A stretch of DNA of 64,000 nucleotides from G963662675 sp963662675. GTDB taxonomy: Bacteria; Bacteroidota; Bacteroidia; Bacteroidales; Prolixibacteraceae. The notes below the pieces were generated by a model. That model did not search any database and was not told the DNA's origin. It was given only the letters and a program-made list of their open reading frames with translations. The translations under genes were made by a program, and so were the position numbers. The stretch's first letter is position 1. Every line of letters begins with the position of its first letter. The stretch spans positions 1-64,000 of the forward strand of contig CAXXHP010000004.1 in the NCBI GenBank assembly GCA_963662675.2. The letters run 5' to 3'. Shown here one piece after another: positions 26,530 through 35,485 of this stretch.

Positions 26530-26744
26530 ATATTATGTTTTTTATGTGCAATATTAACAAAATCCTTAATAAATTACGATAAAAAAGTTATATACAAGTA
26601 TTGTTGATTGATATTATTCATGATTTTATGATCTTTGGATATCTAATTTTAGAAATTGATAAATGCATGATTTAAATGGATTTTCATCATCATGAAAATT
26701 TATTACAACAATGGTTTAAAGTCGAATTTAATGTATTTCAGAAA

Positions 26745-27833
26745 ATGAAAAGGACAGTATTTTACCCGATGCACAAAAAATATGGAGGTAAATTGGTTGA
26801 ATTTGCCGGTTTTGAGATGCCTGTCGAATTTAGTGGGATTAAAGATGAACACCTGACTGTTCGGAAGGGAGTGGGAGTGTTTGATGTTTCTCATATGGGT
26901 GAGTTTTGGGTGAAGGGACCAAAAGCCAAAAGTTTTATCCAATCTGTAACCAGCAATGATATTAATACTCTACAACCTGGACAGGCTCAATATACTTGCT
27001 TGCCCAACGGGAAAGGTGGGATTGTTGATGATTTATTGGTGTATTATTATGAACCGGATAAATATATGTTAGTCGTTAATGCAGCTAATATTGAGAAAGA
27101 TTGGAAATGGTTAGTGTCTCAAAATGACCTAGGGGCTGAAATGGAGAATGCATCAGGCCAGATAAGTCAATTAGCTATTCAGGGCCCAAAAGCGTTACAG
27201 GTTCTGCAGAAGCTCACGGATATAGATTTGGAAGGAATAAAGTATTATACGTTTGTGACGGGAAAAATTGCAGGAATAGATGATGTTATTATTTCTGCCA
27301 CAGGGTATACAGGTTCAGGAGGATTTGAGCTTTATTTCTCGAATGAAATGGGAGCCGCGATTTACGAGTCCATATTTGAGGCTGGAGCAGAGTTTGAAAT
27401 TAAACCTATTGGATTAGGGGCGAGGGATACCTTGCGTTTAGAAATGGGATATTGTCTTTATGGCAATGATATAGATGATAGTACTTCTCCAATGGAGGCT
27501 GGTTTGGGTTGGATTACTAAATTTAATGATAGCAATGAGTTTATTGATAAAGACTTTTTGCTGATGCAGAAAACAGAAGGTATTACGAAACGACTGCGGG
27601 GTTTTGAGATGGTTGATCGTGGAATTCCACGTCATGGGTATGATTTGGCTGATGCAGATGGAAACTTGATTGGAAATGTAACTTCGGGAACTCAATCTCC
27701 AATGTTGAATATCGGAATTGGAATGGGGTATGTTTCTAAAGCTTATTCCGCATTAGGGACCGAGATATTTGTAAAGATCAGGAATAAGTTGGTAAAAGCT
27801 AAAATTGTAAAAATGCCCTTTGTAAATCCGTAG
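26745..27833 (+). CDS. gcvT: Aminomethyltransferase (glycine cleavage T protein)
   Basis: 362 residues from the ATG at 26745 (MKRTVFYPMHKKYGGKLVEFAGFEMPVEF), the normal GcvT start; the in-frame ATG at 26676 would add 23 residues with no family match. It transfers the methylene of aminomethyl-lipoyl-H protein to tetrahydrofolate and releases ammonia. Key stretches are VFDVSHMGEFWVKG, TGYTGSGGFELYF, GLGARDTLRLEMGYCLYGNDID and the C-terminal barrel GNVTSGTQSPMLNIGIGMGYV. gcvH and gcvP are not in the window. A terminator follows. Confidence 0.96.
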   Translation: MKRTVFYPMHKKYGGKLVEFAGFEMPVEFSGIKDEHLTVRKGVGVFDVSHMGEFWVKGPKAKSFIQSVTSNDINTLQPGQAQYTCLPNGKGGIVDDLLVYYYEPDKYMLVVNAANIEKDWKWLVSQNDLGAEMENASGQISQLAIQGPKALQVLQKLTDIDLEGIKYYTFVTGKIAGIDDVIISATGYTGSGGFELYFSNEMGAAIYESIFEAGAEFEIKPIGLGARDTLRLEMGYCLYGNDIDDSTSPMEAGLGWITKFNDSNEFIDKDFLLMQKTEGITKRLRGFEMVDRGIPRHGYDLADADGNLIGNVTSGTQSPMLNIGIGMGYVSKAYSALGTEIFVKIRNKLVKAKIVKMPFVNP

Positions 27834-27870
27834 TATTATTGAGATCAGTACTTACTTTAAATATTATAAT

Positions 27871-27898
27871 CCTGCCAATCATCTAGGCAGGTTTTTTT
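27871..27898 (+). terminator. Rho-independent terminator after gcvT
   Basis: CCTGCC (27871-27876), 9-nt loop, GGCAGG (27886-27891), then seven T. Confidence 0.92.
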
Positions 27899-27915
27899 AT
27901 ATGTGTTGGTTCGAT

Positions 27916-27923
27916 TATCTTTG
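27916..27923 (+). promoter_or_regulatory. Promoter -7 element (TATCTTTG) for the ComB-like gene
   Basis: Exact TAnnTTTG match followed by C, just after the gcvT terminator and 24 bases before the ATG at 27948. The -33 position is T-rich without a clear TTG. Its place rules out the upstream in-frame GTG (27903) as a start codon. Confidence 0.7.
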
Positions 27924-27947
27924 CGGCTAAATTCAGAAATACTGATA

Positions 27948-28673
27948 ATGAAAAATGCAAAATTCCGTTTGGAAACCTGCCTTTCCCCTGCGATTTACGA
28001 GAAACATGCCGACGATGACAATGTAGTTGTAGTTGTTGATATTTTGAGGGCAACTTCAGCAATTTGCACAGCTTTTCATAATGGCGTAAAACGAATCATT
28101 CCGGTGTCTACGGTTGAAGAGGCTCGGCAAAAAAAAGAAGCTGGTTATACTGTAGCTTCTGAACGTGATGGTTACGTGCTCGATTTTGCAGACTTTGGAA
28201 ACTCACCTTTTAATTTTACGGAAGACAGGGTGCGCGGAAAAGAAATTGTTTATTCAACTACTAACGGGACACGTTGTATTAATATGGCGAGTCATTCCAA
28301 AGCGGTCGTTATTGGCTCCTTTCTAAATATTACATCGCTATGTGAGTGGATAATTAAACAAGAAGCTCCAGTGCTTATTTTTTGTGCTTCGTGGAAAGAC
28401 AGGTTCAGTTTGGAAGATACCATTTTTGCAGGAGCCCTTGCCGAAAAACTACTTCAATCAGGAAACTATGAAACTATTTGCGATGCAGTAACTGCATCCA
28501 TTGACTTGTGGAGCATGGCCAAGTTAGATTTGAATCAATATATTATGAAAGCAGCACAAAAAGGCAGGTTGGCAGAAAAAGGCTTGGACGATTGTATTGA
28601 TTTTTGTCATCAGCCTGATTTTACGACTGTTATTCCTATTTATAAAGATGGAGAATTAATTCCAGTTTCATAA
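27948..28673 (+). CDS. ComB-like 2-phosphosulfolactate phosphatase family protein
   Basis: 241 residues from ATG 27948 (MKNAKFRLETCLSPAIYE). Features of the ComB family are VVVVDILRATSAICTAFHNG (about residues 27-46), an SERDGYVLDFADFGNSPFNF stretch, and STTNGTRCINMA (about 100-111). Archaeal ComB is a Mg-dependent phosphatase in coenzyme M synthesis; bacteria that lack coenzyme M keep homologues of unclear role. Here it lies directly upstream of serC-serA-DUF1015, and no serB is seen in the window. It could act on phosphosulfolactate (sulfonate metabolism) or on a serine-pathway phosphoester. The family call is good, the substrate unknown. Confidence 0.85.
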   Translation: MKNAKFRLETCLSPAIYEKHADDDNVVVVVDILRATSAICTAFHNGVKRIIPVSTVEEARQKKEAGYTVASERDGYVLDFADFGNSPFNFTEDRVRGKEIVYSTTNGTRCINMASHSKAVVIGSFLNITSLCEWIIKQEAPVLIFCASWKDRFSLEDTIFAGALAEKLLQSGNYETICDAVTASIDLWSMAKLDLNQYIMKAAQKGRLAEKGLDDCIDFCHQPDFTTVIPIYKDGELIPVS

Positions 28674-28731
28674 CTTTGTTTCTATCTGTCCCAAAAAGTA
28701 CATTATTTTCAGTTCAAAAAGAATATTGCTG

Positions 28732-28748
28732 ATATTTCTCAGAAATAT
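28732..28748. promoter_or_regulatory. 17-bp dyad upstream of serC
   Basis: A perfect dyad, ATATTTCT-C-AGAAATAT, about 80 bases before the serC start codon. A candidate operator; no regulator is identified. Confidence 0.4.
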
Positions 28749-28826
28749 GAACTTTAGGAATTCATTAATTTGAACAAATTATCGCATTTTTGCACTAGAT
28801 ATTTATAACTCTAAAAATAACCAAAT

Positions 28827-29897
28827 ATGAAGAAGCATAATTTTTATGCCGGACCCTCTATTTTACCAGAGTATACCAAACAAAAAGTAGCTGAAGCTGC
28901 AATGGATTTTGCAGGAACAGGACTTTCCGTGATGGAAGTTTCGCACCGTGGAAAAGAGTTTATTGCTGTAATGGATGAAGCTATTGCGCTTGTAAAAGAA
29001 CTACTTAATGTTCCTGACGGATATTCCGTATTGTTTTTACAGGGAGGAGCAAGTCTTCAGTTTCTGATGGCTCCATACAATCTTATGAAATCAAAATCAG
29101 CTTATTTGAACACCGGAGCCTGGGCTGGAAAAGCTTTAAAGGAAGCGAATTTCTTTGGTGAGGTTGTTGAAGTAGCTTCTTCAAAAGATAAGAATTTCAA
29201 TTATATACCAAAATCATTTGATGTTCCTGTTGATGCTGATTATTTGCACATCACAACGAATAATACCATTTTCGGAACTGAGATGAAATCTGATCCTGAA
29301 GTGTCTGTACCATTAGTGGCGGACATGTCTTCAGATATTTTTAGTCGCCCGATTGACATTGCCAAATATGATCTAATTTATGCTGGTGCACAGAAAAATT
29401 TGGGACCTGCTGGTGCTACTTTGGTTATTGTAAAAGATAGTGCTCTTGGTAAAACAGGACGTCCGGTTCCAACAATGTTAGACTACCAAACCCATATTAA
29501 AAATGTGTCAATGTTTAATACGCCTCCTGTAGTCGCTGTATTTGCTTGTCTGCAAACATTAACATGGTTGAAGGAAAACGGTGGTATCGAAGCTATACAG
29601 AAAAAGAATATTGCTAAGGCTGAACTACTATATTCAGAATTGGATCGTAATAGATTGTTTGCTCCAAACATTCCTGATCCGGAAGATCGCTCATTAATGA
29701 ATGTTACTTTTGTTATGGCTCCGGGAGCTGAAGCCCTAGAAAAAGAATTTCTTGATTTTGCGACATCGAAAGGGATGATGGGGCTTAAAGGACACCGCTC
29801 AGTGGGTGGATTTAGGGCATCTACTTATAATGCTCTTCCTATAGAAAGTGTGCAGGCTTTGGTCGATGCCATGAAAGAATTTGAAGCAAGTCATTAA
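28827..29897 (+). CDS. serC: Phosphoserine aminotransferase
   Basis: 356 residues, PLP class V. It converts 3-phosphohydroxypyruvate and glutamate to phosphoserine, and can also serve pyridoxal phosphate synthesis. Signatures are NFYAGPSILPEYTKQKVAEAA at the start, the phosphate-binding LFLQGGASLQFLMAPYNL, and the PLP lysine in YAGAQKNLGPAGATLVI (about residue 190). The end GHRSVGGFRASTYNALPIESVQALVDAM is typical. First gene of the serine cluster, but a terminator lies between it and serA. Confidence 0.97.
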   Translation: MKKHNFYAGPSILPEYTKQKVAEAAMDFAGTGLSVMEVSHRGKEFIAVMDEAIALVKELLNVPDGYSVLFLQGGASLQFLMAPYNLMKSKSAYLNTGAWAGKALKEANFFGEVVEVASSKDKNFNYIPKSFDVPVDADYLHITTNNTIFGTEMKSDPEVSVPLVADMSSDIFSRPIDIAKYDLIYAGAQKNLGPAGATLVIVKDSALGKTGRPVPTMLDYQTHIKNVSMFNTPPVVAVFACLQTLTWLKENGGIEAIQKKNIAKAELLYSELDRNRLFAPNIPDPEDRSLMNVTFVMAPGAEALEKEFLDFATSKGMMGLKGHRSVGGFRASTYNALPIESVQALVDAMKEFEASH

Positions 29898-29909
29898 TCA
29901 AATTATATG

Positions 29910-29936
29910 AAAAGCAAGGTGGAAGCCTTGCTTTTT
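29910..29936 (+). terminator. Terminator after serC
   Basis: A 10-bp stem AAAAGCAAGG (29910-29919) / CCTTGCTTTT (29926-29935) with more T. It separates serC from serA, 110 bases upstream of serA. Confidence 0.88.
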
Positions 29937-30047
29937 CTTATTTTATCAAAGGGGGAGGGACGATCAGGTTTTAGTAATAACAAATCCTGAGGCAATTGAT
30001 TATTTAGACTTGAGTATTTCAACAAGCATTTAAAATTGATAATCAAT

Positions 30048-30968
30048 ATGAAAAAGGTATTAGTTGCTACAGAAAAGCCGTTTGCTCCGATTGCATCTAG
30101 AGAAATATCGGCAGTTATTAAACAGGCCGGTTATGAATTGGTTTTGTTAGAGAAATACCAATCAAAGTCAGAATTACTGAATGCCGTGAAAGATATTGAT
30201 GCGATAATTGTTCGCAGTGATATGATTGATCGTGAGGTTATTGATGCTGCGTCAAAACTGAGAATTATCGTAAGGGCTGGTGCCGGTTATGATAATGTTG
30301 ATGTTGACTATGCCAAGGAGAAAGGAGTTGTGGTAATGAACACTCCTGGGCAAAATTCAAATGCAGTAGCAGAACTTGCGGTTGGACTCGCCATATATGG
30401 AATCCGAGAGTTTTTTAATGGAAAACCCGGTGGTGAATTGCGTAGCAGATCATTGGGATTGCATGGCTACGGATATGTCGCAAGAAATGTACATCGAATT
30501 GCGCGTGCCTTTGGAATGACAGTGAGAGTGTACACACGTTACAGTAAAGCTCAGGCAACATCGCAGGGAATTGAAGTGACAAATTCACTAGAGCAATTGT
30601 ATGACTTGTCAGATGTGGTTTCCATTCATGTTCCGGCACGTGGTGAGCATATCGGATCTGTAAGCATGGATGTATTGAAACACTTGAAGAAAGATGCGAT
30701 TTTAATAAACACAGCACGTAAAGAAGTTATAAATGAAAAGGATCTTTGTGACTTTCTTGAGGAACGAACAGATGTAAAATATTTGGCAGATATTGCTCCT
30801 GATTGTGCTCGCGTTTTTCATGAGAAATTCCAGGGTCGGTATTTTTTCACCCCCAAAAAAATAGGTGCACAAACCGAAGAGGCAAACATCAATGCCGGGG
30901 TTGCTGCTGCCAAGCAAATTGTGAATTTTTTTATGTCTGGAGATGAAACTTTCCGGGTTAATAAATAA
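30048..30968 (+). CDS. serA: D-3-phosphoglycerate dehydrogenase, short Lys-type
   Basis: 306 residues from ATG 30048; TTG 30036 is an alternative. It oxidises 3-phosphoglycerate, the first step to serine. There is no C-terminal ACT domain, so feedback control is probably absent or different. The substrate-binding region IIVRAGAGYDNVDVDYAKEKGVVVMNTPG is normal; the NAD loop reads GLHGYGYVARNV; the catalytic Arg lies in LINTARKEVINE. Where most enzymes have the catalytic His (TPHIGA), this one has FFTPKKIGAQTEEAN, with Lys at that place. The same change is known from Entamoeba and Bacteroides enzymes, so it is a lineage trait and not damage. Confidence 0.93.
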   Translation: MKKVLVATEKPFAPIASREISAVIKQAGYELVLLEKYQSKSELLNAVKDIDAIIVRSDMIDREVIDAASKLRIIVRAGAGYDNVDVDYAKEKGVVVMNTPGQNSNAVAELAVGLAIYGIREFFNGKPGGELRSRSLGLHGYGYVARNVHRIARAFGMTVRVYTRYSKAQATSQGIEVTNSLEQLYDLSDVVSIHVPARGEHIGSVSMDVLKHLKKDAILINTARKEVINEKDLCDFLEERTDVKYLADIAPDCARVFHEKFQGRYFFTPKKIGAQTEEANINAGVAAAKQIVNFFMSGDETFRVNK

Positions 30969-30980
30969 GATATCAGAAGT

Positions 30981-30997
30981 ATTAATTGTCAATTAAT
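30981..30997. promoter_or_regulatory. 17-bp dyad between serA and DUF1015
   Basis: A perfect dyad, ATTAATTG-T-CAATTAAT, beginning 13 bases after the serA stop and about 80 bases before the DUF1015 start. A candidate operator or A/T-rich hairpin. Confidence 0.4.
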
Positions 30998-31078
30998 AAT
31001 GATAAGGCAGTTTTACTTTATTTGGAATACTGAAAGAAAAATAAGATACTTGCAAGCTAAAATTCGAAATTCAATTGT

Positions 31079-32329
31079 ATGGCAAACATAAAGGCTTTTA
31101 AGGGACTACGTCCACCAACGAAAAATGTGAAAGACTTGGCTTGTCTTCCTTATGATGTAATGAACAGTAAGGAAGCAGCACAAATGGCCGAGGGTAAAGA
31201 AAATTCATTGTTGCACATTACTCGAGCAGAAATTGATTGTGCTGAAGGCACTGATATTCATTCTGAAATAGTCTATAATAAGTCTGTTGAGAGCTTCAAT
31301 GCCTTTCAGGAAAAAGGCTGGTTAGTTGAAGACGAGGAAGCTCGTTTTTATATCTATGCGCAAACCATGAACGGTCGTACCCAGTATGGAATTGTAGGTG
31401 CTGCCGCTTGTGATGATTACAACAAAGGAATCATTAAGAAGCACGAACTTACTCGTCCTGACAAAGAAGAAGATCGTATGATTTTGACTCGTTATTTGAA
31501 TGCCAATATCGAGCCCGTTTTCTTTTCTTATAAAGCAGTGCCGGAAATTGATGCAATTGTTGAGTCGGTTGTGAAAGGGCAAGATGCAGACTACGATTTT
31601 GTTGCTGAAGATGGTTTTGGTCACCACTTTTGGGTGATTCGAGATGCTGCTGTCAATAATGAGATAGAACAGCTTTTTGCAAGTAAAGTTCCTGCAACTT
31701 ATGTGGCCGATGGTCATCATAGAACTGCTGCCGCTGCTCGAATTGGTGAGGAAAAAAGAGCACAAAATCCGAACCATACCGGGAATGAGTCTTATAACTA
31801 TTTTATGGCTGTTCATTTCCCAGATAATCAATTACAGATTATAGATTATAATCGGGTAGTGAAAGACCTGAATGGGTTAAGTGATTCAGAACTAATTGAA
31901 AAATTAGGAACTGGATTTGATGTTGAAAAAATGGGGCCTGAAATATATAAACCTTCCAGATTACACGAAATGAGTATGTATCTTAGTGGTAATTGGTATC
32001 GGTTAATTGCCAAACAGGATACTTACAATGATAATGATCCGATTAGTGTATTGGATGTAACCATTCTTTCAAAACAGGTTTTAGAACCTATCCTGGATAT
32101 TCAGGATTTGCGTACCTCAAAACGTATTGATTTTGTTGGTGGAATACGAGGTTTGGGTGGATTAACAAAGCGTGTCGATAGTGGCGAAATGAAAGTGGCA
32201 TTTGCTCTTTATCCTGTTTCTATGAAACAGCTTATTGATATTGCCGATACCGGAAATATTATGCCTCCTAAAACAACTTGGTTTGAGCCAAAACTTAGAT
32301 CAGGATTGGTTATTCATAAATTAGACTAG
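31079..32329 (+). CDS. DUF1015 protein of the serine cluster
   Basis: 416 residues, cytoplasmic, recognised as the DUF1015 (COG4198) family. The typical start is IKAFKGLRPPTKNVKDLACLPYDVMN, the middle has KHELTRPDKEEDRMILTRYLNANIEPVFF, and the most conserved stretch is TYVADGHHRTAAAARIGEEK (about residues 207-226), which suggests a metal or nucleotide site. The end is MPPKTTWFEPKLRSGLVIHKL. It follows serC and serA, as in many Bacteroidetes and Clostridia. It has been discussed as linked to serine synthesis; a role as the missing phosphoserine phosphatase is a hypothesis. Confidence 0.9.
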   Translation: MANIKAFKGLRPPTKNVKDLACLPYDVMNSKEAAQMAEGKENSLLHITRAEIDCAEGTDIHSEIVYNKSVESFNAFQEKGWLVEDEEARFYIYAQTMNGRTQYGIVGAAACDDYNKGIIKKHELTRPDKEEDRMILTRYLNANIEPVFFSYKAVPEIDAIVESVVKGQDADYDFVAEDGFGHHFWVIRDAAVNNEIEQLFASKVPATYVADGHHRTAAAARIGEEKRAQNPNHTGNESYNYFMAVHFPDNQLQIIDYNRVVKDLNGLSDSELIEKLGTGFDVEKMGPEIYKPSRLHEMSMYLSGNWYRLIAKQDTYNDNDPISVLDVTILSKQVLEPILDIQDLRTSKRIDFVGGIRGLGGLTKRVDSGEMKVAFALYPVSMKQLIDIADTGNIMPPKTTWFEPKLRSGLVIHKLD

Positions 32330-32348
32330 AAAATATTCTTATGATACG

Positions 32349-32388
32349 AAGAACGACACCACTAATACTGTGATGTCGTTCTTTTTTT
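32349..32388. terminator. Terminator after the DUF1015 gene
   Basis: AAGAACGACA (32349-32358) / TGTCGTTCTT (32374-32383) and further T to 32388. It lies between convergent genes. Confidence 0.9.
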
Positions 32389-32416
32389 AGTGGAGTTATA
32401 CTAGAACCCTAAACAA

Positions 32417-35400
32417 TTAGTTGTTTAATACTTGAGAGATAACTTGAAATAATTTCTCTTTCTTAATTGGTTTCGAAATATATCCATTGCACCCGGCTTT
32501 GTAACACTTCTCTTTCTCATTGCTCATTGCATAAGCTGTTTGTCCAATTATTTTTACATTTAATCCTTTGCTTCTGATTTCCTTTAAGCATTCTAGTCCT
32601 GTTTTTATTGGCATATTAATGTCAAGAAGTATTAGATCAGGCGTAGTGTTTTCTAGAATATTCATCAATATTTGACCATTTTCGGCATGAATAATTTGGG
32701 GATTATAGTTTTTTAGCAATTCTTCTAAATATAAAAATGAATAATGGTCGTCTTCAGCAATAATGATTGTTTTATCTTTTATGTCGATTTCGTAGATGTC
32801 ATTTTTTTTATGCTTGTTGGATTCACCATTTTTTCTTTGAATAGGTATTGTAAAGAAAAATGTTGTTCCCTTTCCATATTCCGAAGTAAACCAAATTTCA
32901 CCACCCATTAGCTGTAAAATGCCCTTCGAAATACTTAGTCCTAATCCTGTGCCTTTATGATATGTGTTTTCCTCTACTTGCCTGAACCTTTCAAAAATTA
33001 GAGGATATTTCTCTTTTGGAATTCCAAGGCCTGTGTCTTTTACAGATATCTCTAATGCTTGATTTTCGTCTTGTTTTACTCGTCTGATTCCAACCTCAAC
33101 AAATCCTTTCTCAGTGTATTTAATTGCGTTTGTTATAATGTTATCCAAAACTTGCTGCAACCTTACTTTATCTGTTATCCCTTTGGTTGATTTTAACTCT
33201 TCAGGGAAATTTGTTAGTAGACTAACTTCAGGTTTATTGTTTAATAATTCACTTTTTTTAAACGTTCTGATGCTATCCTTAATAATTTCGTAGAAGGAGT
33301 GTGTTTCCAGATCTAGAGATAGTTGATTCGATTCAAGTTTCGAGATATCTATAATATCATTGATGATTTTGGTGAGTCTGTCTCCAGATCCTGCAATTAT
33401 GTTTATGAAGTTTTCTCTTTGTTGTTTGGTGAGATTAATGTCATCTAATAGAGTTGAAAATCCGATGATTGCATTCAATGGTGTACGCACTTCATGACTC
33501 ATATTCGCAAGGAATATTGATTTTAGTCGATCACTTTCTTCTGCTTTTTCTTTTGCTTTTATAAGCTGTTGATTAATAAGCACCCTTTCTGTAATGTCTT
33601 GAAATGAACCCATAACTTTTATTACTTTCCCATTTGATTTTACTGCATTTGCAATTGTTCTTACCCATTTTGTATTTCCTTTTGCAGTAGTCAGCTCTAA
33701 CTCCAGGTCATAAGATTTCCCTTTTTCTAAGATTTTTGTTATTGCCTTTTCAATCTTTTCTTTTGATTTTCCTTTGTAAAACTTCATGGCGAGTTCCACG
33801 TTAGTAGGCATGTCTGTAGGTAATTCGTGTATTTTAGCAACCTCTTCAGTCCAAGTGCCCTGCATGGTGTCTGCGTCAAATTCCCAGCCACCAATTTTAG
33901 CAATTTCACCCATTCTTGAAAGTATCAATTGGGTCTTAAGTAAAGATGCTTCTGCTGATTTTCGTTCAGTAATATTTTCTCCAATACTGGCTGTCCCGAT
34001 AACTTCTCCGTTGGTGTTTCTCAAAAGGGTATTGCTCCATGAAATATTTAGTAACTCTCCGGTTTTTGTTAGAATATTGTTCTCATAATTCGGATTGATA
34101 TATCCATTTTTAAATCCATCGGTGAATACTTGCTTAATTTCATCTTTGTCTTTATCATCGATGAAGATGTCAAAATAGTTTTTCCCGATAATATCGTCTT
34201 CAGTATATCCGGTTATGTCAAGTATATATTGATTGCAGAAAATAATTTTTGCTTGTGAATTTAGGATGATAGAAACAAGATGAACACTTTGCATGATATT
34301 CGTAAATCGTCGTTCCCACTCTTGCTTACTTTCGTTTGCTATTTTACGTTCGGTGATATCAACAATACTAAATTGTACTGCTGGCTTTCCTTGGTATTTT
34401 GTCTTTATGGCATAAACTTCAACATCAATTGGTTTTCCGTCTAACCTTAGATATTTATTTTCAGCTGGGTATACATTCATCTCACCATTAAGCAAACGCT
34501 GAAGCCTTTTTTCAGATAAATCCCTATTGTCAGGATGTATTAAGTCGTTGGGATTTATACCAATAATTTCTTCCCTGGTTTCAGCTCCATAAATCTTATA
34601 CCCTGCAGGATTTATGAAAACAATCCTATTTTCTACATATACTACTATTCCTACAGGAGAAGAGTCTAATAAAGTACGATAGCGAGCTTCACTTTCCTGT
34701 AATGCTTTTTCAACCTTTTTTAATCGGGTAACATCTGTTGCAATATGAATTATGTTTTTCAATTTTCCGTTTTCATCAACAAGAGGAGTACATGTTACTA
34801 AAAAAGTACCATTAAAAACTTCCATCTCCATTTCTATGGTTTCGATTTTCCCAGAATTTATTAATTCTGACATAGGGCAACCTGAGGGAGGACAGGTGTT
34901 GTTTTTTCCATGAAATATTTTATAGCAAGGTTGAGTTAGAAGTTCTGTTTTTTGTTTTCCGGTTAGCCTGATAACAGCATCATTAACGTCAATTATTTTG
35001 TGGTTCTTGTCTAATAAAATTGCGGGGTGCCCAATTGCTTGAAATATATGCTGCCAATCTTTCTTTGAATGGGCTAATTTCGCCTCTGCTTCTTTTCGGC
35101 TTAAAATATCCATTACTGTGCCAAATAAGAAATTTGGAGAATCACCTTCACCTTTAATGAAAGATACGTCTACTCGAACCCATATAGTTGTATTATCTTT
35201 TCGGATGTATCTTTTTTCAATCGAATAATTGTCCAATTTCCCATTAATGGCCAAATTCATTTGTTTCAAGCTTCTCGATAAGTCATCAGGGTGGGTAATG
35301 TCATGTATGGACATTTTTTTTAACTCTTTAGGGGAATATCCCATTAATTTGCAGAAAGGTTCGTTAACCTCTATGAAAAAGCCATCTGTGTCGCAGATTA

Positions 35401-35485
35401 TTAGTCCTGTGGCTATATGCTCAAAAAAATCCTTAAACAATTGATTGTTTCTATTGCTTTTGGGAGTAGGGAACGGCTTTTTCAT
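32417..35485 (-). CDS. Multi-PAS hybrid histidine kinase
   Basis: 1022 residues, no signal peptide or membrane helix, so a cytoplasmic sensor. Order: about five PAS domains (roughly 12-140, 140-265, 265-385, 390-515, 520-640), then HisKA with the phospho-His in NMSHEVRTPLNAIIGF (about 660), HATPase_c with GTGLGLSISKGILQLMGGEI, and a C-terminal receiver with the phospho-Asp in LILLDINMPIKTG (about 954). PAS domain 2 has a Cys cluster (CYKIFHGKNNTCPPSGCP, about 184-202) seen in some redox- or metal-sensing PAS domains. There is no Hpt domain, so it needs an external one such as the protein at 26173. A lone gene; the signal is unknown. Confidence 0.93.
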   Translation of the reverse strand: MKKPFPTPKSNRNNQLFKDFFEHIATGLIICDTDGFFIEVNEPFCKLMGYSPKELKKMSIHDITHPDDLSRSLKQMNLAINGKLDNYSIEKRYIRKDNTTIWVRVDVSFIKGEGDSPNFLFGTVMDILSRKEAEAKLAHSKKDWQHIFQAIGHPAILLDKNHKIIDVNDAVIRLTGKQKTELLTQPCYKIFHGKNNTCPPSGCPMSELINSGKIETIEMEMEVFNGTFLVTCTPLVDENGKLKNIIHIATDVTRLKKVEKALQESEARYRTLLDSSPVGIVVYVENRIVFINPAGYKIYGAETREEIIGINPNDLIHPDNRDLSEKRLQRLLNGEMNVYPAENKYLRLDGKPIDVEVYAIKTKYQGKPAVQFSIVDITERKIANESKQEWERRFTNIMQSVHLVSIILNSQAKIIFCNQYILDITGYTEDDIIGKNYFDIFIDDKDKDEIKQVFTDGFKNGYINPNYENNILTKTGELLNISWSNTLLRNTNGEVIGTASIGENITERKSAEASLLKTQLILSRMGEIAKIGGWEFDADTMQGTWTEEVAKIHELPTDMPTNVELAMKFYKGKSKEKIEKAITKILEKGKSYDLELELTTAKGNTKWVRTIANAVKSNGKVIKVMGSFQDITERVLINQQLIKAKEKAEESDRLKSIFLANMSHEVRTPLNAIIGFSTLLDDINLTKQQRENFINIIAGSGDRLTKIINDIIDISKLESNQLSLDLETHSFYEIIKDSIRTFKKSELLNNKPEVSLLTNFPEELKSTKGITDKVRLQQVLDNIITNAIKYTEKGFVEVGIRRVKQDENQALEISVKDTGLGIPKEKYPLIFERFRQVEENTYHKGTGLGLSISKGILQLMGGEIWFTSEYGKGTTFFFTIPIQRKNGESNKHKKNDIYEIDIKDKTIIIAEDDHYSFLYLEELLKNYNPQIIHAENGQILMNILENTTPDLILLDINMPIKTGLECLKEIRSKGLNVKIIGQTAYAMSNEKEKCYKAGCNGYISKPIKKEKLFQVISQVLNN

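Noticed and set aside
26676..26744. N-terminal extension of gcvT from ATG 26676
   Set aside because: The 23 extra residues have no match to GcvT proteins, and the ATG at 26745 gives the standard N-terminus and length.
31322..31831. 169-codon minus-strand ORF opposite the DUF1015 gene
   Set aside because: Antisense shadow of a conserved gene; no sensible protein features.
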